From Maratus speciosus (lineage: Eukaryota > Arthropoda > Arachnida > Araneae > Salticidae): DNA of 64,000 nucleotides. A program made the position numbers and the translations under genes. Positions 25,290-36,829 of the stretch are shown in pieces. The stretch lies in contig OZ010787.1 of assembly GCA_963932465.1 (NCBI GenBank), positions 36,150,087 through 36,214,086 on the forward strand, given 5' to 3'. Numbering within the stretch: the first letter of the stretch is position 1; the number at the start of each line of letters is the position of its first letter. The notes beneath the pieces are model-generated. The model was not told where the DNA came from. It searched no databases and saw nothing but the letters and a program-made list of their open reading frames with translations.

Positions 25290-25690
25290 AAAGTCTTATC
25301 TTCAGGCTATTCTTAAATTCAAACTATCTACTTTTTAACCCGTTCCTGAATTTCATTTTATTCATAAATGCACAAAATTGGCATGTATTCTTATTAAGAA
25401 ACTATGAAGTTGGATAACTTTTTTCCATTTTTCATTAAAGGTAAAGCATCTTTTTGAAAATGCTGTCAAAATTAGTTTTGTCCTGAATTTCCAGATGAGA
25501 CATCCCAAGAAATGTTGTCATGAGACACTAATCTATAACTTAAGATTGTAGTATTTATTAAAAAATTAAAACTTTATTTCATCCCAAATAACTTCAATAT
25601 TTATGCTTGCCATATGTATATTTTTATATTTAAAAATGGGTCTGCGAATGTGTCAAAAAGTCTTGGGTTGTTGGACAGAAGAAAAATAAT
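25290..25690. repeat. Interspersed repeat, copy 2 (diverged)
   Basis: Partner of 15135-15551 in the same orientation, with the same order of matching blocks. Shorter resemblances (TTTTTAACCC...TTC...GA then TTTATTCATAAA) recur near 47035-47085, suggesting a dispersed family. Confidence 0.5.
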
Positions 25691-26645
25691 TTTTGAGAAT
25701 CTCCTTAAATGTTGGTTTAATTAAAAAGTACATTTTAAAATTATAAGAGACATAAATTTTCATATGGTCCCCAAGATCTTGTACCTAAGTAAATGTAGTT
25801 TCTGGTACCTGAAAAAAATTCGTTCACCAATCAACTCTAAATGTGCTGCATAACAAATAAAAATTATGCATATCAATATAACTTTGTAATTATGGCACAG
25901 TTGGCTATGAGTTGTAGACCCATTGAACATGATAATCAATCAGTTTTGAGTATAGTTTCACTGAATGACAGATTCTGACAGGATTTGCTGGAAACTGAGT
26001 ACATTTCAATAGAAAAACAACACTTTAAAAATTATTATACTATTCATAGCAAGTTAAGATTGACTCAAAACAAAAAAAATGAATAATCAATATTGTCAAA
26101 ATTGATGCTAGGTGTTTCATAAAGCAAAAAAATATATAAATTATTTTATAATTTAATGTTGTGAGTTTTGTGTTGACCTTTTTCAATCTGTAGTTTGAAT
26201 ATAATGTGATAAATATAAATCTATCAAGTGTTGCTCCCATATTTCAAAAATGATGCCCCAGCTGTAACTCCATCAGCTTTGTTTGTAAGGAAATATAATT
26301 TAGTGCATAAAGCATTTTTTATTAAATTGTCATGCTGTATATCCAGGAATATAAGAGCATACAAAAACTCTTGTTTCTTTTTTCTGGAATTGCATAAGTC
26401 CAATATCTAAGAATAATCTTCACTTAAATCTTTCAATATTTCGTTTCTCATTATTTAAATTATCTAATATTTCTTTTATTTGGTAAGAAAATATATTTGA
26501 AATTATTGTTAACGCTTTTAATCACTGAAAATTCTTTCATTTGATCCCAAGATATTGGGATGCAGTTATAGAAATCTCATAACATTCTTTATCATGTGGG
26601 AAAATATTTAGAATGGCACTTTTTTAGTCCCTAAATTATGTGGGT

Positions 26646-27012
26646 AATTTAATCCTAAAATTTATTTGCTTTAATGTTTAATATATAGACTACTTTGAAT
26701 TATTGTTAAACTTATTTAAAGTACTTTTTTAATGATCTTCATTTTTAATTATTTTTTCTAAAACACTTTTTTTTACATATTCTATATATTTTTCATTGGA
26801 TATTAATATGGAGCATTTTCCATTCCATTAATTTAATCCTAAAATTTATTTGCTTTAATGTTTAATATATAGACTACTTTGAATTATTTTTAAACTTATT
26901 TAAAGTACTTTTTTAATGATCTTCATTTTTAATTATTTTTTCTAAAACACTTTTTTTACATATTCTATATATTTTTCATTGGATATTAATATGAAGCATT
27001 TTCCATTCCATT
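26646..27012. repeat. Near-identical tandem duplication, 2 x ~184 bp
   Basis: Copy 1 at 26646-26829 and copy 2 at 26830-27012 both start AATTTAATCCTAAAATTT and end in TTCCATTCCATT. Only a few substitutions and a one-base run-length change separate them, so the duplication is recent. Confidence 0.88.
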
Positions 27013-27460
27013 AGTTAAAGCATATTTATTTAATGATATGATAATGATGATTTATAATGATAAAAAGCATGTTTATTTTATTATAAATCACATTTTTATT
27101 TTACCAACTTGATAATTTATTCCAAAAGATGGATATATATATATATATATATAAAGTTTCTGCAGAGTTTATAAAATAATTTATTATTAAATCTCTTCGA
27201 GAAACCTTTTTACTAATAACTATTTATGGCTAATTAGATCTAATTAATTAGTCTTTAATTTTCTCTGAGGCCTTAGGGGAAAATAGATTTTCTGTAAAAC
27301 TTAATTCCTACTCACCTGCAAAGCTTCTTAAAAGAGGCTTTACCCCTTGCACCCCTTTGTCGAGTGTAAATTGGTATTGGTTTTTTTCATATAAATTTCT
27401 GTATTGAGTCACATCTAACATTTTTAGATTCCCAATTTTAATATGCCTTAATTTTGTATC

Positions 27461-27498
<38 letters not shown>

Positions 27499-27516
27499 AG
27501 GTATACATCCAACCTA

Positions 27517-29219
27517 CAGTGGTGGCCAAAATTGTGGACACTTTTGGAAATTTTTATGTTTTCTAACTTTGTATGCTTATAAAAAATGTTATGTTTCATA
27601 AAATGCAAACTCTTATATATCATTTTAAACAGAATTTGATACTGATTTCAAAACAAAATTCAAATATTTGCAATACAAAGTTATACTTACTTAATCTGAA
27701 AAACAAGCACAGTGATGAAGTGGATTGTAATTTCTAACTTTCCTGGCCAATCACTATTCTTGTTCTGGAAACGAATCAAATATTAGTAACTGTCAGCAGA
27801 AACTGACATCATGCTTAAAGCTAGAGCAAGTAGTTATTGTGCTTTGTTCTGTCGGAGGACGACTATTTTTTATATAATCAAATTACAGGTAAGAATTTTT
27901 GTTAAACTTTTTAATGTTTTAGGAGGAATTTTTGTAAATATTTTTAATATTTAGTCAAGAAGCAATGACATCAAATAAAAGAGTAGACTGGAGACTTAGA
28001 ATGAGAATTAAGATTGTGGTGTTTCAAGAATGTAGTCTTTCCTATGCTGAAATTGGAAGACAGGTGGGTGATTCAGTGACTACATCTGGTGTTCCTAAGT
28101 TTTGTTTATGATATCAGGTGGCAAATTCAAGAAAACACAAAGCAGGAAAATGTTGAAAAAGGTGCATCACATCTGTTGATGACAGAAGAATAAAAAGACT
28201 GTCTCCAAGACAGAAGTATGTCATCAGTGGCCATCACAAGTGCACTGAATGATGCTGGTGTTTCTGTCAGTTCAAGAACAATCAGGAGCAGATTGTCATA
28301 TGTTAGACTAAAAGGTAGAATTCCACGAAAAAAGCCTTATCTCAACTTACAGCAGTGCAAAAAAACACTACAGTGGACAAAGGAACCTATTAATTGGACG
28401 CGTGATCAGTAGTCATAAGTTATAGGGAGTGATGAAACTAAAATATTGTTATTCAGTAGTGATCGGCGAAAATATGTAAGACATAGAATAGGAGAAGAGC
28501 TATATCCTGACTGCATTCAGGCAACTGTGAAGAACCCAGTTAGTGTTATGACTTGGTCATGCATGTCAGCAGACAGTATTGGTCGCCTTCATGTAATTGA
28601 TTGGACACTGAATGCAAGAAAATACATTGACACTATTCTAGAACCAAAACTTATACCTTCCATCAGGGATCTCTTTCCCAACAATGCTTCATTTATTTTT
28701 CAGCAGGATTCTGCTTCTTGCCACACAGCAAAAATATTGAAAGAGTGGTTTAGTTAAAGAGCATTGAATTGTTGTCATGGCCAGGAAACAGTCCTTACCA
28801 CAATCCTATTGAGAACTTGCAGCACCGTTTAAAATCTCTTGTACGAATGAGGCACCCATCAAATAAAAGAGAACTAATTGAGGCTATAATTGTTTCCTGG
28901 CATCATGTAATAATAAAGGAAGAACTTAAAACTCTCATCAGCTCAATAAAACATTGATGTGAAGCTGTAATAAAAAATAAAGGCTACCTACTAAGTACTG
29001 ATAACTCACTGTAATCATCAGTATCTAATTTATCTCGATAATTATTGCCACTTAATTTTTTTTAAATTATTATTATTATTGCAAATATATGGATTTTGTT
29101 TTTTGTACTGAAATCAGTATTAAATGTTCTTTAAAACGATATATAAGAGTTTGCATTTTGTGAAACGTAACACTTTCAATAAGCATACAAATTTAGAAAA
29201 TAAAATTTCTAAAAGTGTC
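27517..29219 (+). mobile_element. Tc1-like DNA transposon, inactivated, right tip missing
   Basis: The left end CAGTGGTGGCCAAAATTGTG, preceded by TA, is a typical Tc1-family end. About 200 bases of this end recur inverted at the right end (29080-29219), including CATATAAGAGTTTGCATTTT-type blocks. Homology at the right stops after AAAGTGTC at 29219: the outermost ~20 bases expected there are replaced by unrelated sequence, so the element cannot have a complete right terminus. It lies in ENT intron 5 in sense orientation. Confidence 0.88.
27965..28957 (+). pseudogene. Tc1-like DD34E transposase, broken
   Basis: Transposases of this family cut and paste their own element using a DDE catalytic triad. 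The N-terminal helix-turn-helix part is readable from the ATG at 27965 (FQECSLSYAEIGRQVG). A second frame (28218-28757) carries the first catalytic Asp in SDET (28431-28433) and the second in FQQDSASCHTAK (28707-28709). A third frame (28769-28957) carries the Glu in NPIEN (28811-28813). About 34 residues separate the second Asp and the Glu, giving DD34E. There are at least two frameshifts, and two in-frame stops just before SDET at positions where the family normally has W and K. It cannot yield an active enzyme. Confidence 0.9.
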
Positions 29220-29792
29220 GTAATGTTACTATCAAGCTGATATCACACATGCAATGAATGAAAAATTCTTTGAAGTAAACTCCAAATGCGTACTACACAT
29301 GAAATATTATGGAGTTACTAGCAACAAAATTGAAAAATAATTCTGAGTGCAATCAGTTAAGAATAGCTTGATCATTCTTTTTTGTAGTTGTTTACAATAT
29401 CTATTTCAATTTATTTTTTGGTAAAAGTTTTGTTTGTTTATATAAAAGCTATTATTTGATTTATTAACATTAGCCATTTGTCTGTTTTAATTGCTTTTAT
29501 GGTATTCATCCAGTTTTTGGCTGCCCTTTGGGAAAACATCTTGATTTATGTGGGATGAATTTTTTATGTTGCTTACAGGAGATAACGATTATGAAATTTT
29601 TTTTGTCTATGTTATGGGAAATAAAACTTCATGCAATATCCAGGAGCGAAATTTCAAAGGATGTATTGAGTATGCTTGCATGTAATTAATTGCTTGTGCA
29701 TTTAAGTTTTAAAATTTCCAGAACTGCATTTTTTTTCTTTTACTTAGAATTCAGTATGAAGAGTTTTCAAATACTTCTACATTTTATTTTAG

Positions 29793-29890
29793 CTTCACCT
29801 AATGCAAGAACTGCTGCTATTTATTATTTCATCACTGCCTTGTTTATTCTCCTAGCATGCGTTGATACATATTTTGCTCTTCCTTTAATA
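29793..29890 (+). CDS. SLC29A-like: ENT exon 6: membrane segment 6
   Basis: Completes the split alanine codon, then SPNARTAAIYYFITALF and a hydrophobic run with CVDTYFALPLI. Ends in phase 0 before GTAAGTAA. TAAIYYF is a strong ENT signature. Confidence 0.94.
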
Positions 29891-30040
29891 GTAAGTAACT
29901 GTACATGATATTTTAATTAAAATTCTAGGGAATAAACGTTTTTTGATATAAATTAATGCTCCAATTTTCATAAGATGCACTTAAAGAGAAATTTTTCCAT
30001 GTTGGACATGTTTTCATTGAAGAAACTTTCCATTTTTCAG

Positions 30041-30136
30041 CGTTTCTACCGATATCATGATAGACTTTGCCAGAAAGCTATTGCTGATGAGAGAAAAGTT
30101 TCTGGTAAAATTCCATATTTAAAGATATTTGGAAAG
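30041..30136 (+). CDS. SLC29A-like: ENT exon 7: cytoplasmic loop between segments 6 and 7
   Basis: A 96-base phase-0 exon after a 150-base intron. Encodes RFYRYHDRL then a charged stretch with DERKVSGKIPYLKIFGK. The loop is short compared with the long central loop of vertebrate ENT1/2. Ends before GTAAGT. Confidence 0.92.
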
Positions 30137-30452
30137 GTAAGTCACTATAGAAATTACTTTTTTTCCCCTTCCATCAGTTTTTGATTGCATTGAAAATTTG
30201 ACAATGTAAGATGCTTTATTGATGCACAATGATTTTTGTTTGCTTCATATATTAAGTTAATCTTTGAATTAGAATTAAAAGAATGGAAGGATATATAATT
30301 TTAATTAATTATCCAATTAATTTTCAGCAGTGAAAACAGTTAGCGATGTGATAAATCACATATTTAATATTCAAGAATGAAAGGATTAATATTTTGAATT
30401 GTAATGGGAGGTGGTATTTTTCATGTTCAATATCATTAAAATGTCATTTTTA

Positions 30453-31134
30453 GGGTTTCGTTCATCTGACAAAACCCTATTCGTCTCGCTCCTCTGTCTG
30501 TCTGTCCGTCACAGAGCCCGTTCTCAGAAACGATATATGCTGGAGACTTAAAATTTTGCATACTTATAGCTGAACACCTCACGTCAAACGACAAATCATA
30601 AAATTTTGAAAAAGTCTTATATTTAACCCTCTGGGCTCTAACTTGTGTATTTTAAGCATTTTTTCTAACTGAGCCCCTATTTAAGTTGAAGACTTGAAAT
30701 TTTGCATATGTATAGCAGAACACTTGCGATCACACGAAAAATCATAAAAATTTCAAAAAGTCTTATATTATTTAGACATCAGGCTCTAACTTGTGTATTT
30801 TAAGCAATTTTTCTACCTCCCCCCCCCCCCCCCCCCATTGCAACAGGTGGGTATTTTTCTAACTTTTGCCGACACCACTTTGACCAGTTTTTCATATTAT
30901 GCACATAGCCTTGCATATTTCTGTTCCACTTTTTACCACCAGAGGGCCTCTACATATCTCGGGTGCTATAGACCCAATCCCCTCGACTAATATACCTATG
31001 GATAGGCTGTAAAACGGAGTTTCATTCGGATAGAGGTTTGTGTAGAATAGAGTGCACCCCCTGGTTGCGAAATATGGAACTAACAGATTTCGCAAAGGGA
31101 TAAATTGTTTTGAAAGGAGTATTAAATGAAACCC
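30453..31134. mobile_element. TA-flanked MITE with GGGTTTC ends, 682 bp
   Basis: GGGTTTCGTTCAT at the left is mirrored by ATGAAACCC at the right, with TA outside both (30451-30452, 31135-31136). Internally a ~140-bp segment with GACTTGAAATTTTGCATA and CTCTAACTTGTGTATTTTAA occurs twice in tandem (about 30545-30660 and 30685-30815). A pure C run of about 20 lies near 30818-30837. No transposase. Confidence 0.72.
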
Positions 31135-31646
31135 TATGTGTGATCTGTGATCACGCTTAACCACTTGTTATACTTAAAAAGTAGCATCAGATTTTAGTTT
31201 TGATACTTGCACAGTCTTAATATTGTGCAGAGTATCTGCTGGTGTAGTCATAGATACAGGCTTTAGAAGTAGCTGAAGAGTACTGAAAGTAGAAGTAAAA
31301 CTTGCTCTTTTAATATCTTTTATTATGTTTTAATAGAATTTTTAAGGCAGTCCATAGGCATCCTTATTCAATTCCTATGATATCTCTGCATAGCCCCATA
31401 TAACATAAGTTAAATTTCATAATTTCAGTGCAAATTTAGTTCATTGTATCTTGTATTTGATTTTAGATAAGTTTTTGCTTATAAATTATTCTCATTTTAT
31501 AAAATATTAAGTTGAAGATTTTCTTATCCCCCCCCCCCCCTCCTATTTTTTCAGTGAAAATCTCCTACTTTTCCTGTATTTGTAGAGATGCAACAAACCT
31601 GTGTATATAGAGATTAAGGATCTTCAACCTGCGTCCCATTGTATTA

Positions 31647-32136
31647 CAGTATGGAACCATTTATTCAGAAAACTAGTTATCCAGAATATTTCCAATTGGC
31701 TTATTTCAGAAAAATGAGCCATAAAGTCCTAGTTTCATATGCATATTACTTTAAAAATTGCAACATGCATGATATAACTTAATTCCAACAACTGAGATTT
31801 GAAATGGAAGTATATATATTTATATATATATTGTTAGAAATATTTAGTTATGTATTGGGCATTTTGATTTTTATGGATATGAAAAAGGGGAATTTTTGTT
31901 TCCAGTGTATTTCTATAAATTGCCTTTTTTTAAACTCTGATGTCTGATCTTGTTTGGACCTGATTCTTTCTGAATAGTCTAATAATTAATTTGAGATCAA
32001 AACACTGTCATAGCCACATATGTTTTACAAATCTTGTCAAATAGATGTTAGTTTAATGCCCAACCAGTTATCCTGAAAAACCAGTTATCCGGAATACATC
32101 TGACCCCAACCATTATGGATAAATGGTTCTGTACTG
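31647..32136. mobile_element. pogo-type MITE, 490 bp
   Basis: CAGTATGGAACCATTTATTC at the left is mirrored at the right by GGATAAATGGTTCTGTACTG. TA flanks both ends (31645-31646 and 32137-32138). Internal AGTTATCC(G/A)GAAT words lie near both ends. The same end sequence is found next to the LTR at 2085-2107. Confidence 0.78.
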
Positions 32137-32599
32137 TATTTTGAATATTAAGAACAAATATTTTTCAGAAACATTGAAAGATTTCTAAAATGTCTTATTA
32201 AGGCAAATTGAAAAATGCCTTTTCTACCTTTTTCTGCATAAAATAAACTTTTGAATCAGAAAATTTATAAAAGGTTTTTAGTTTCTATGTAGTATTAATT
32301 TAAAAAAGCATAAAATGTGGTAGCTATACCAAACCTCTATTTTAGATTTGAAAAAATGTATACATCCACATACCTGTTTGTGTTCCGGGGAATCCCCGGA
32401 ATTCCGGGGATTTGATAAAACGTGCTCCGGAAATTCCAGAGTTACACAGGCATGAGATTCTTACGTGATTTTCCGCTTTTTGTCGTTTTCCGTTTTTTCC
32501 GATTTTTTGCCGTTTCTCGCATTGATGATTTGTTCTGAAATTAAAAAAAAAATCGGTCATCAGCCCGAAAATTCGGGCACAAATTTCGACAAGTGATCG

Positions 32600-34030
32600 C
32601 CGAAAAAACAATTTCGTCAATCGTTCACAGAAAAAAATAGCCAATTTCGAAAACTATCGCGGAAAAAACGCAATTTCGTCAAAGGATCGCGGAAAACCCC
32701 AGCAAATTTCGTCATAGAATCGCGAAAAAACAGCTGATTTCGTCAAAGGGTTGCGGGAAAATGGCAACTTTCGTCAAAGGATCGCGGAAAAACACGAATT
32801 TCGTCGAAACATCGCGAAAAAACGCAGATTTCGTCTAAGGATCACGAAAAAACTCGAAATTTTTGCCAAAAGATCGCTTAAAAAACACTAATTTCGTCAA
32901 AAGATCGCAAAAAAAAGTGAATTCTATGTCAAAGAATCGCGTAAAAAACGCGAATTCTGTCAAAGGATGGTGGAAAAAAAAGAAAATTTCGTCAAAGGAT
33001 CGCGGAAAAAACGCGAAATCTGTCAAAGAATCGCGAATTCTGTCAAGGGACCGCAAAAAAAGCGATTTTCGTCAAAAGATTTCGGAATAAACGCCTATTC
33101 TCAAAAAAGATCGCGGAAACAACGGGAATTTTGTCAAAAGATCGCGAAAGAAACTGGAATTTCGTAAAAAGATCGCGGAAAAAAACCTGATTTGCGTCAA
33201 AAGATCGCAGAAGAAATGCGCATTTCGTCAAAAGATCGCAGAAAAAAACCCGGGAATTCCATCAAATCGCGAGAGAAACGCAAATTTTGTCAAAGGATCG
33301 CAAAAAAAACGTAAAGTTTGTCAAAGGATCGCAGAAAAAACGATAATTTTGTAAAAAGATCGCGGGAAAAACGCGAATTTTGTAAAAAAAAAAATCGCGG
33401 AAAAAACGGGAATTTTGTCAAAAGATCGCGGAAAAACGGGAATTTCGTCAAAAGATTGCCGAAAAAACGCGAATTTTGTAAAAAAGATCGTCGAAAAAAC
33501 GCGAATTTTGTAAAAAGATCGTCAAAAAACGCGAATTTTGTAAAAAGATCGTCAAAAAACGCGAATTTTGTAAAAAAAAAATATCGCCGAAATAACGCAA
33601 ATTTTGTAAAAAAGATCGCGGAAAAACGCTAATTTTGTCAAAAGATCGCCTCAAAAACGCGAATTTTGTCAAAAGATCGCCTCAAAAACGCGAATTTTGT
33701 CAAAAGATCGCCTCAAAAACGCGAATTTTGTCAAAAGATCGCCTCAAAAACGCGAATTTTGTCAAAAGATCGCCTCAAAAACGCTAATTTTGTCAAAAGA
33801 TCGCCGAAAAAAAGCGAATTTTGTCAAAAGATCGCCGAAAAAAAGCGAATTTTGTCAAAAGATCGCCGAAAAAAAGCGAATTTCGTCTAAAGATCGCCGA
33901 AAAAAACGGTAATATTGTGTAAAGATTGTGGAAGAAACTGGAATTTCGTCAAAAGGTCGTGGAAGAAACAGGAATTTCGTCAAAAGGTCGTGGAAGAAAC
34001 AGGAATTTCGTCAAAAGGTCGCGGTTGCGT
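32600..34030 (+). repeat. Minisatellite field A: ~30-bp unit, about 45 copies
   Basis: Contiguous degenerate copies of a unit containing CGCGAATTTTGTCAAAAGAT followed by CGC(C/G)GAAAAAA. Copies are most uniform around 33640-33900 and degenerate outward. The left border (32380-32600) has a GC-rich palindromic patch, CCGGGGAATCCCCGG. The unit keeps several frames open, producing Lys/Arg-rich or Phe-rich pseudo-proteins on either strand; these are artefacts. The same unit occurs inverted at 35945-38585. Confidence 0.92.
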
Positions 34031-34134
34031 GATGCCGTGAAAATTCAGCCCTTTTTTTTCAGGGGATTTCACCAAGTGTTACAAACAGCCATGCATCCAG
34101 AGGAAAAGTCACTTGGCATGGGCGTACCCAAGGG

Positions 34135-35470
34135 GGGGGGGCTGATGGGGCTACAGCCCCCCCCCCCCCCCGCCCCCGAAATTTTCGAAATTGATACGAA
34201 AAAATTGCTGGTTTTTTCTTTCCTTTTTGGGAAAACTTTTCATTTTTTTTCTATCATACAGCGAAATGGCCATTCTCATTAGTCCAATATTACTCCATAT
34301 TGACTCCAAAGAAGAGAAAAGGGGCTGATGGGGTTACAGCCCCCCCCCCCCCTTCTCTCGAAATATTCAAAAATTAAATGAAAAAAGTGTTTTTCCCTAC
34401 TTTTTGGTCAAATCTGTACCTTTTTCTTCTGTCATACAGCGAAATAGTCATTTTAGTTAATCCCATATTAGTCCACATTGACATCACAGCATGCTCAAAG
34501 ATGGTGAGGGGGCTGATGGAATTACAGCCCCCTCATCTCGAAATAGTGGAAGATGAAATGAAAAAGTAGTGCTAATTTTTTTATTTCTGCTTGAGAAAAA
34601 TTTGCATTTTTCTCCTATCATTCAACAGACTCCCTTCCCTTTAGTTCCACATTAGTGCACAGTAACACTACATTATACCTAAAGATATAAAAGTGACAAA
34701 TTGGGTTACAGCCCCCTCCCAAAATAGTCGAAAAATGAAATGAAAAAATGCTTTTTTTTTTGTTTGAGATAAAATTTGTAATATTTTTTTCTGTAATCCT
34801 TAGTTTTTTAGATAAATCTGCAATTTTTTTCTTCTGTCATACAGCGAAATAGCCATTTATGTTAGTGCCATGTTAGCACATTGACATCACAGCATACCGA
34901 AAGAAGGGGAGGGGGCTGATCGGATTACAGCCCGTCTTCCAAACTAGTCGAAAATGAAATTTAAAAAATGCTTTTTTTCCCTTCTGTTTGAGATTAATTT
35001 GTGGTATTCCCCCCCTATCATTCAACAGACTAGCTGCTCTCTTCTCTTCAGTTCCATATTTGTACATCGTGACACCACATTATACCCAAAGAAGTGAAAT
35101 GGGGTTACAGCTCCCTCCCAAAATAGTCGAAAATGAAATTTTAAAAAATGTTGAATTTTGTTTCTTTTTGTTTGAGATAAATTTGCAACTTTGTTTTCTG
35201 CAATATAACGAACTGACATTCTGGTTAGTCCCGTATTAGCACACATTTACACCACAGTATACCCAAAGAGGGGAAGGGGCTGATGGGGTGACAGGCCCCC
35301 ATTCAAAATAGTCGAAAATGAAATGAAAAAGGTGCTGATTTTTTTTTTTTCTTATTGTTTGAGATAAATTTGTAATTTAGATTTCTGTTTTACCACGGAT
35401 TAGCCATTCTCGTTAGTCCCATGTTAGTCCACATAGACACCACAGCATACCCAAAGAAGGTGAAGGAGAC
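34135..35470 (+). repeat. ~190-bp tandem array, 7 copies
   Basis: Each unit begins with a form of GGGGCTGATGGGGTTACAGC, itself able to pair GGGGCTG with CAGCCCC. It continues through TCGAAAATGAAATGAAAAA, a T-rich stretch, and a form of CATACAGCGAAATAGCCATT, then ACATTGACACCACAGCATAC. Unit starts are near 34139, 34319, 34509, 34697, 34909, 35097 and 35276, spacing 180-210 bp. Copies differ considerably. Confidence 0.85.
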
Positions 35471-35944
35471 TTTATTTTCGGTGGTGGGGAGAACAATGTT
35501 ATAGATTTTAAGCTGCAATGACTTTCTTTTGAATGAAAGTATATAAAAAAAACCCCATTAACTCTTTCCAACTTGATTCGGTGTGGGGCGGTCTCAGAAT
35601 CGGGCCCGTGCCTCTACCCCACGGATGAGTCTGAGTGGAAAAATAAAATCTGAAATTCACAGCAAATTTTCTGAAAGGTTACAGCAGAGGGGGGAATCCC
35701 TTCCCGGCGCCAATTATTTCCGTTGCTTTTTGCGTTAACACTGTTTTCATTTCACGTTGATTTCAGGCTGAGTGTAGATTCCTGCAAGTTGGGTTCGGGT
35801 TAACCAGACTTTTAAAAAGTCAGTTCAGCATATTACCTCAGTTTAAAAACGATACCTATAATAATAAACATAGTTGTTTGTATGAGTGCTGTTTCCTAAT
35901 GAGACCGCTGTGTTTTTTCCACTTTGTTTGTTACAGGTTTTATC

Positions 35945-36400
35945 ACAACCCTTTGCCGAAATTCGCACTTTTTCTGTGGTCCTTTGACGAAATCCGCGTT
36001 TTTCCGCGGTCCTTTGACGAATTTTGCGTTTTTTGGGATACTTTGACGAGATTTGCTTTTTTTACGCCGGCCTTTTCCGGAATACGTACTTTTTCCCCCG
36101 ATCCTTTGTCGAATTTCCAGTTTTTTCCCGCGGCCTTTAGACGAAATTCGCGTTTTTTCAGCGGCCGTTGAAAGAAATTCGCATTTTCTGCGATATTTTG
36201 ACAAAATTCGCGTTTTTCCGCTGCCCTTTGACGGAATACACGTTTCTTACGTGATCCTTTGTCGAAATTTGCATTTTTCGCGTCTTTTTGACGAAATTCG
36301 CGTTTTTTCTGTGACCATTTGACGACATTCGCGTTTTTACCGCGACCTTTGGCGAAATTTGCGTGTTTCCCGCGATCCTTTTTCGAAATTCGCTTAAGGC
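35945..36400 (-). repeat. Minisatellite field B1, inverted, ~14 copies
   Basis: Units of about 30 bp with the core TTTGACGAAATTCGCGTTTT, the reverse complement of the field A core. They are bounded by unique sequence on both sides within the 4.7-kb element. Confidence 0.9.
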
Positions 36401-36829
36401 TGTTCTTAACTGATCTGCTCAACAAGCACAAAACGTTTTGACACATTTACAAATTCATTTTCTAACGGAAAGATATAAAATTGGAAAGCCAGGCCGTGGA
36501 AGCGATTTGGAATTGAACTGTTTTTTCCATTTTTTTATCACTAAGTTACCTATTGAGTTATAAGCATTTTTGATCACGTGACAAACACGATTTTTGCCCT
36601 TCACGGACTGGTTTGTCTGCTTTCTTCGGGAACTTCGGTTCAAGACGTCAACTTTGGCACCATTATGTTAAAGATCTATTGCATTTGCAAAAAAAAAAAA
36701 AACTGAAAAAAAACTCGATTACATAGTTTCTGAACAACAAGACCTGCTAGTTTCATGCATTTCCGAACAAAAATAAAGTAAAACTTATGTCAGAAAGTTG
36801 CCGTTTTGTATTTGAGAACACTCTTAATT
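36401..36829. other. Unique segment splitting the inverted minisatellite
   Basis: About 430 bases without tandem structure or supported gene. It starts CTTAAGGCTGTTCTTAACTG and ends just before AAAACGGCCTTCGCG. The same junction word recurs at 37485 inside the next block. Confidence 0.5.

Larger units (their letters stand above)
25013..29792. other. ENT intron 5 (4.8 kb)
   Basis: Donor GTAAGT, acceptor CATTTTATTTTAG. It holds an old interspersed repeat (25290-25690), a recent 184-bp tandem duplication (26646-27012), a long T run (27463-27494) and a dead Tc1 transposon (27517-29219). The stretches 25693-26645, 27013-27460 and 29220-29792 show no supported gene. A (TA)n run lies at about 27133-27152. 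Confidence 0.7.

Noticed and set aside
32600..34030. CRISPR-like array of ~30-bp repeats
   Set aside because: Copies are contiguous with no unique spacers, are degenerate, and lie in an animal intron.
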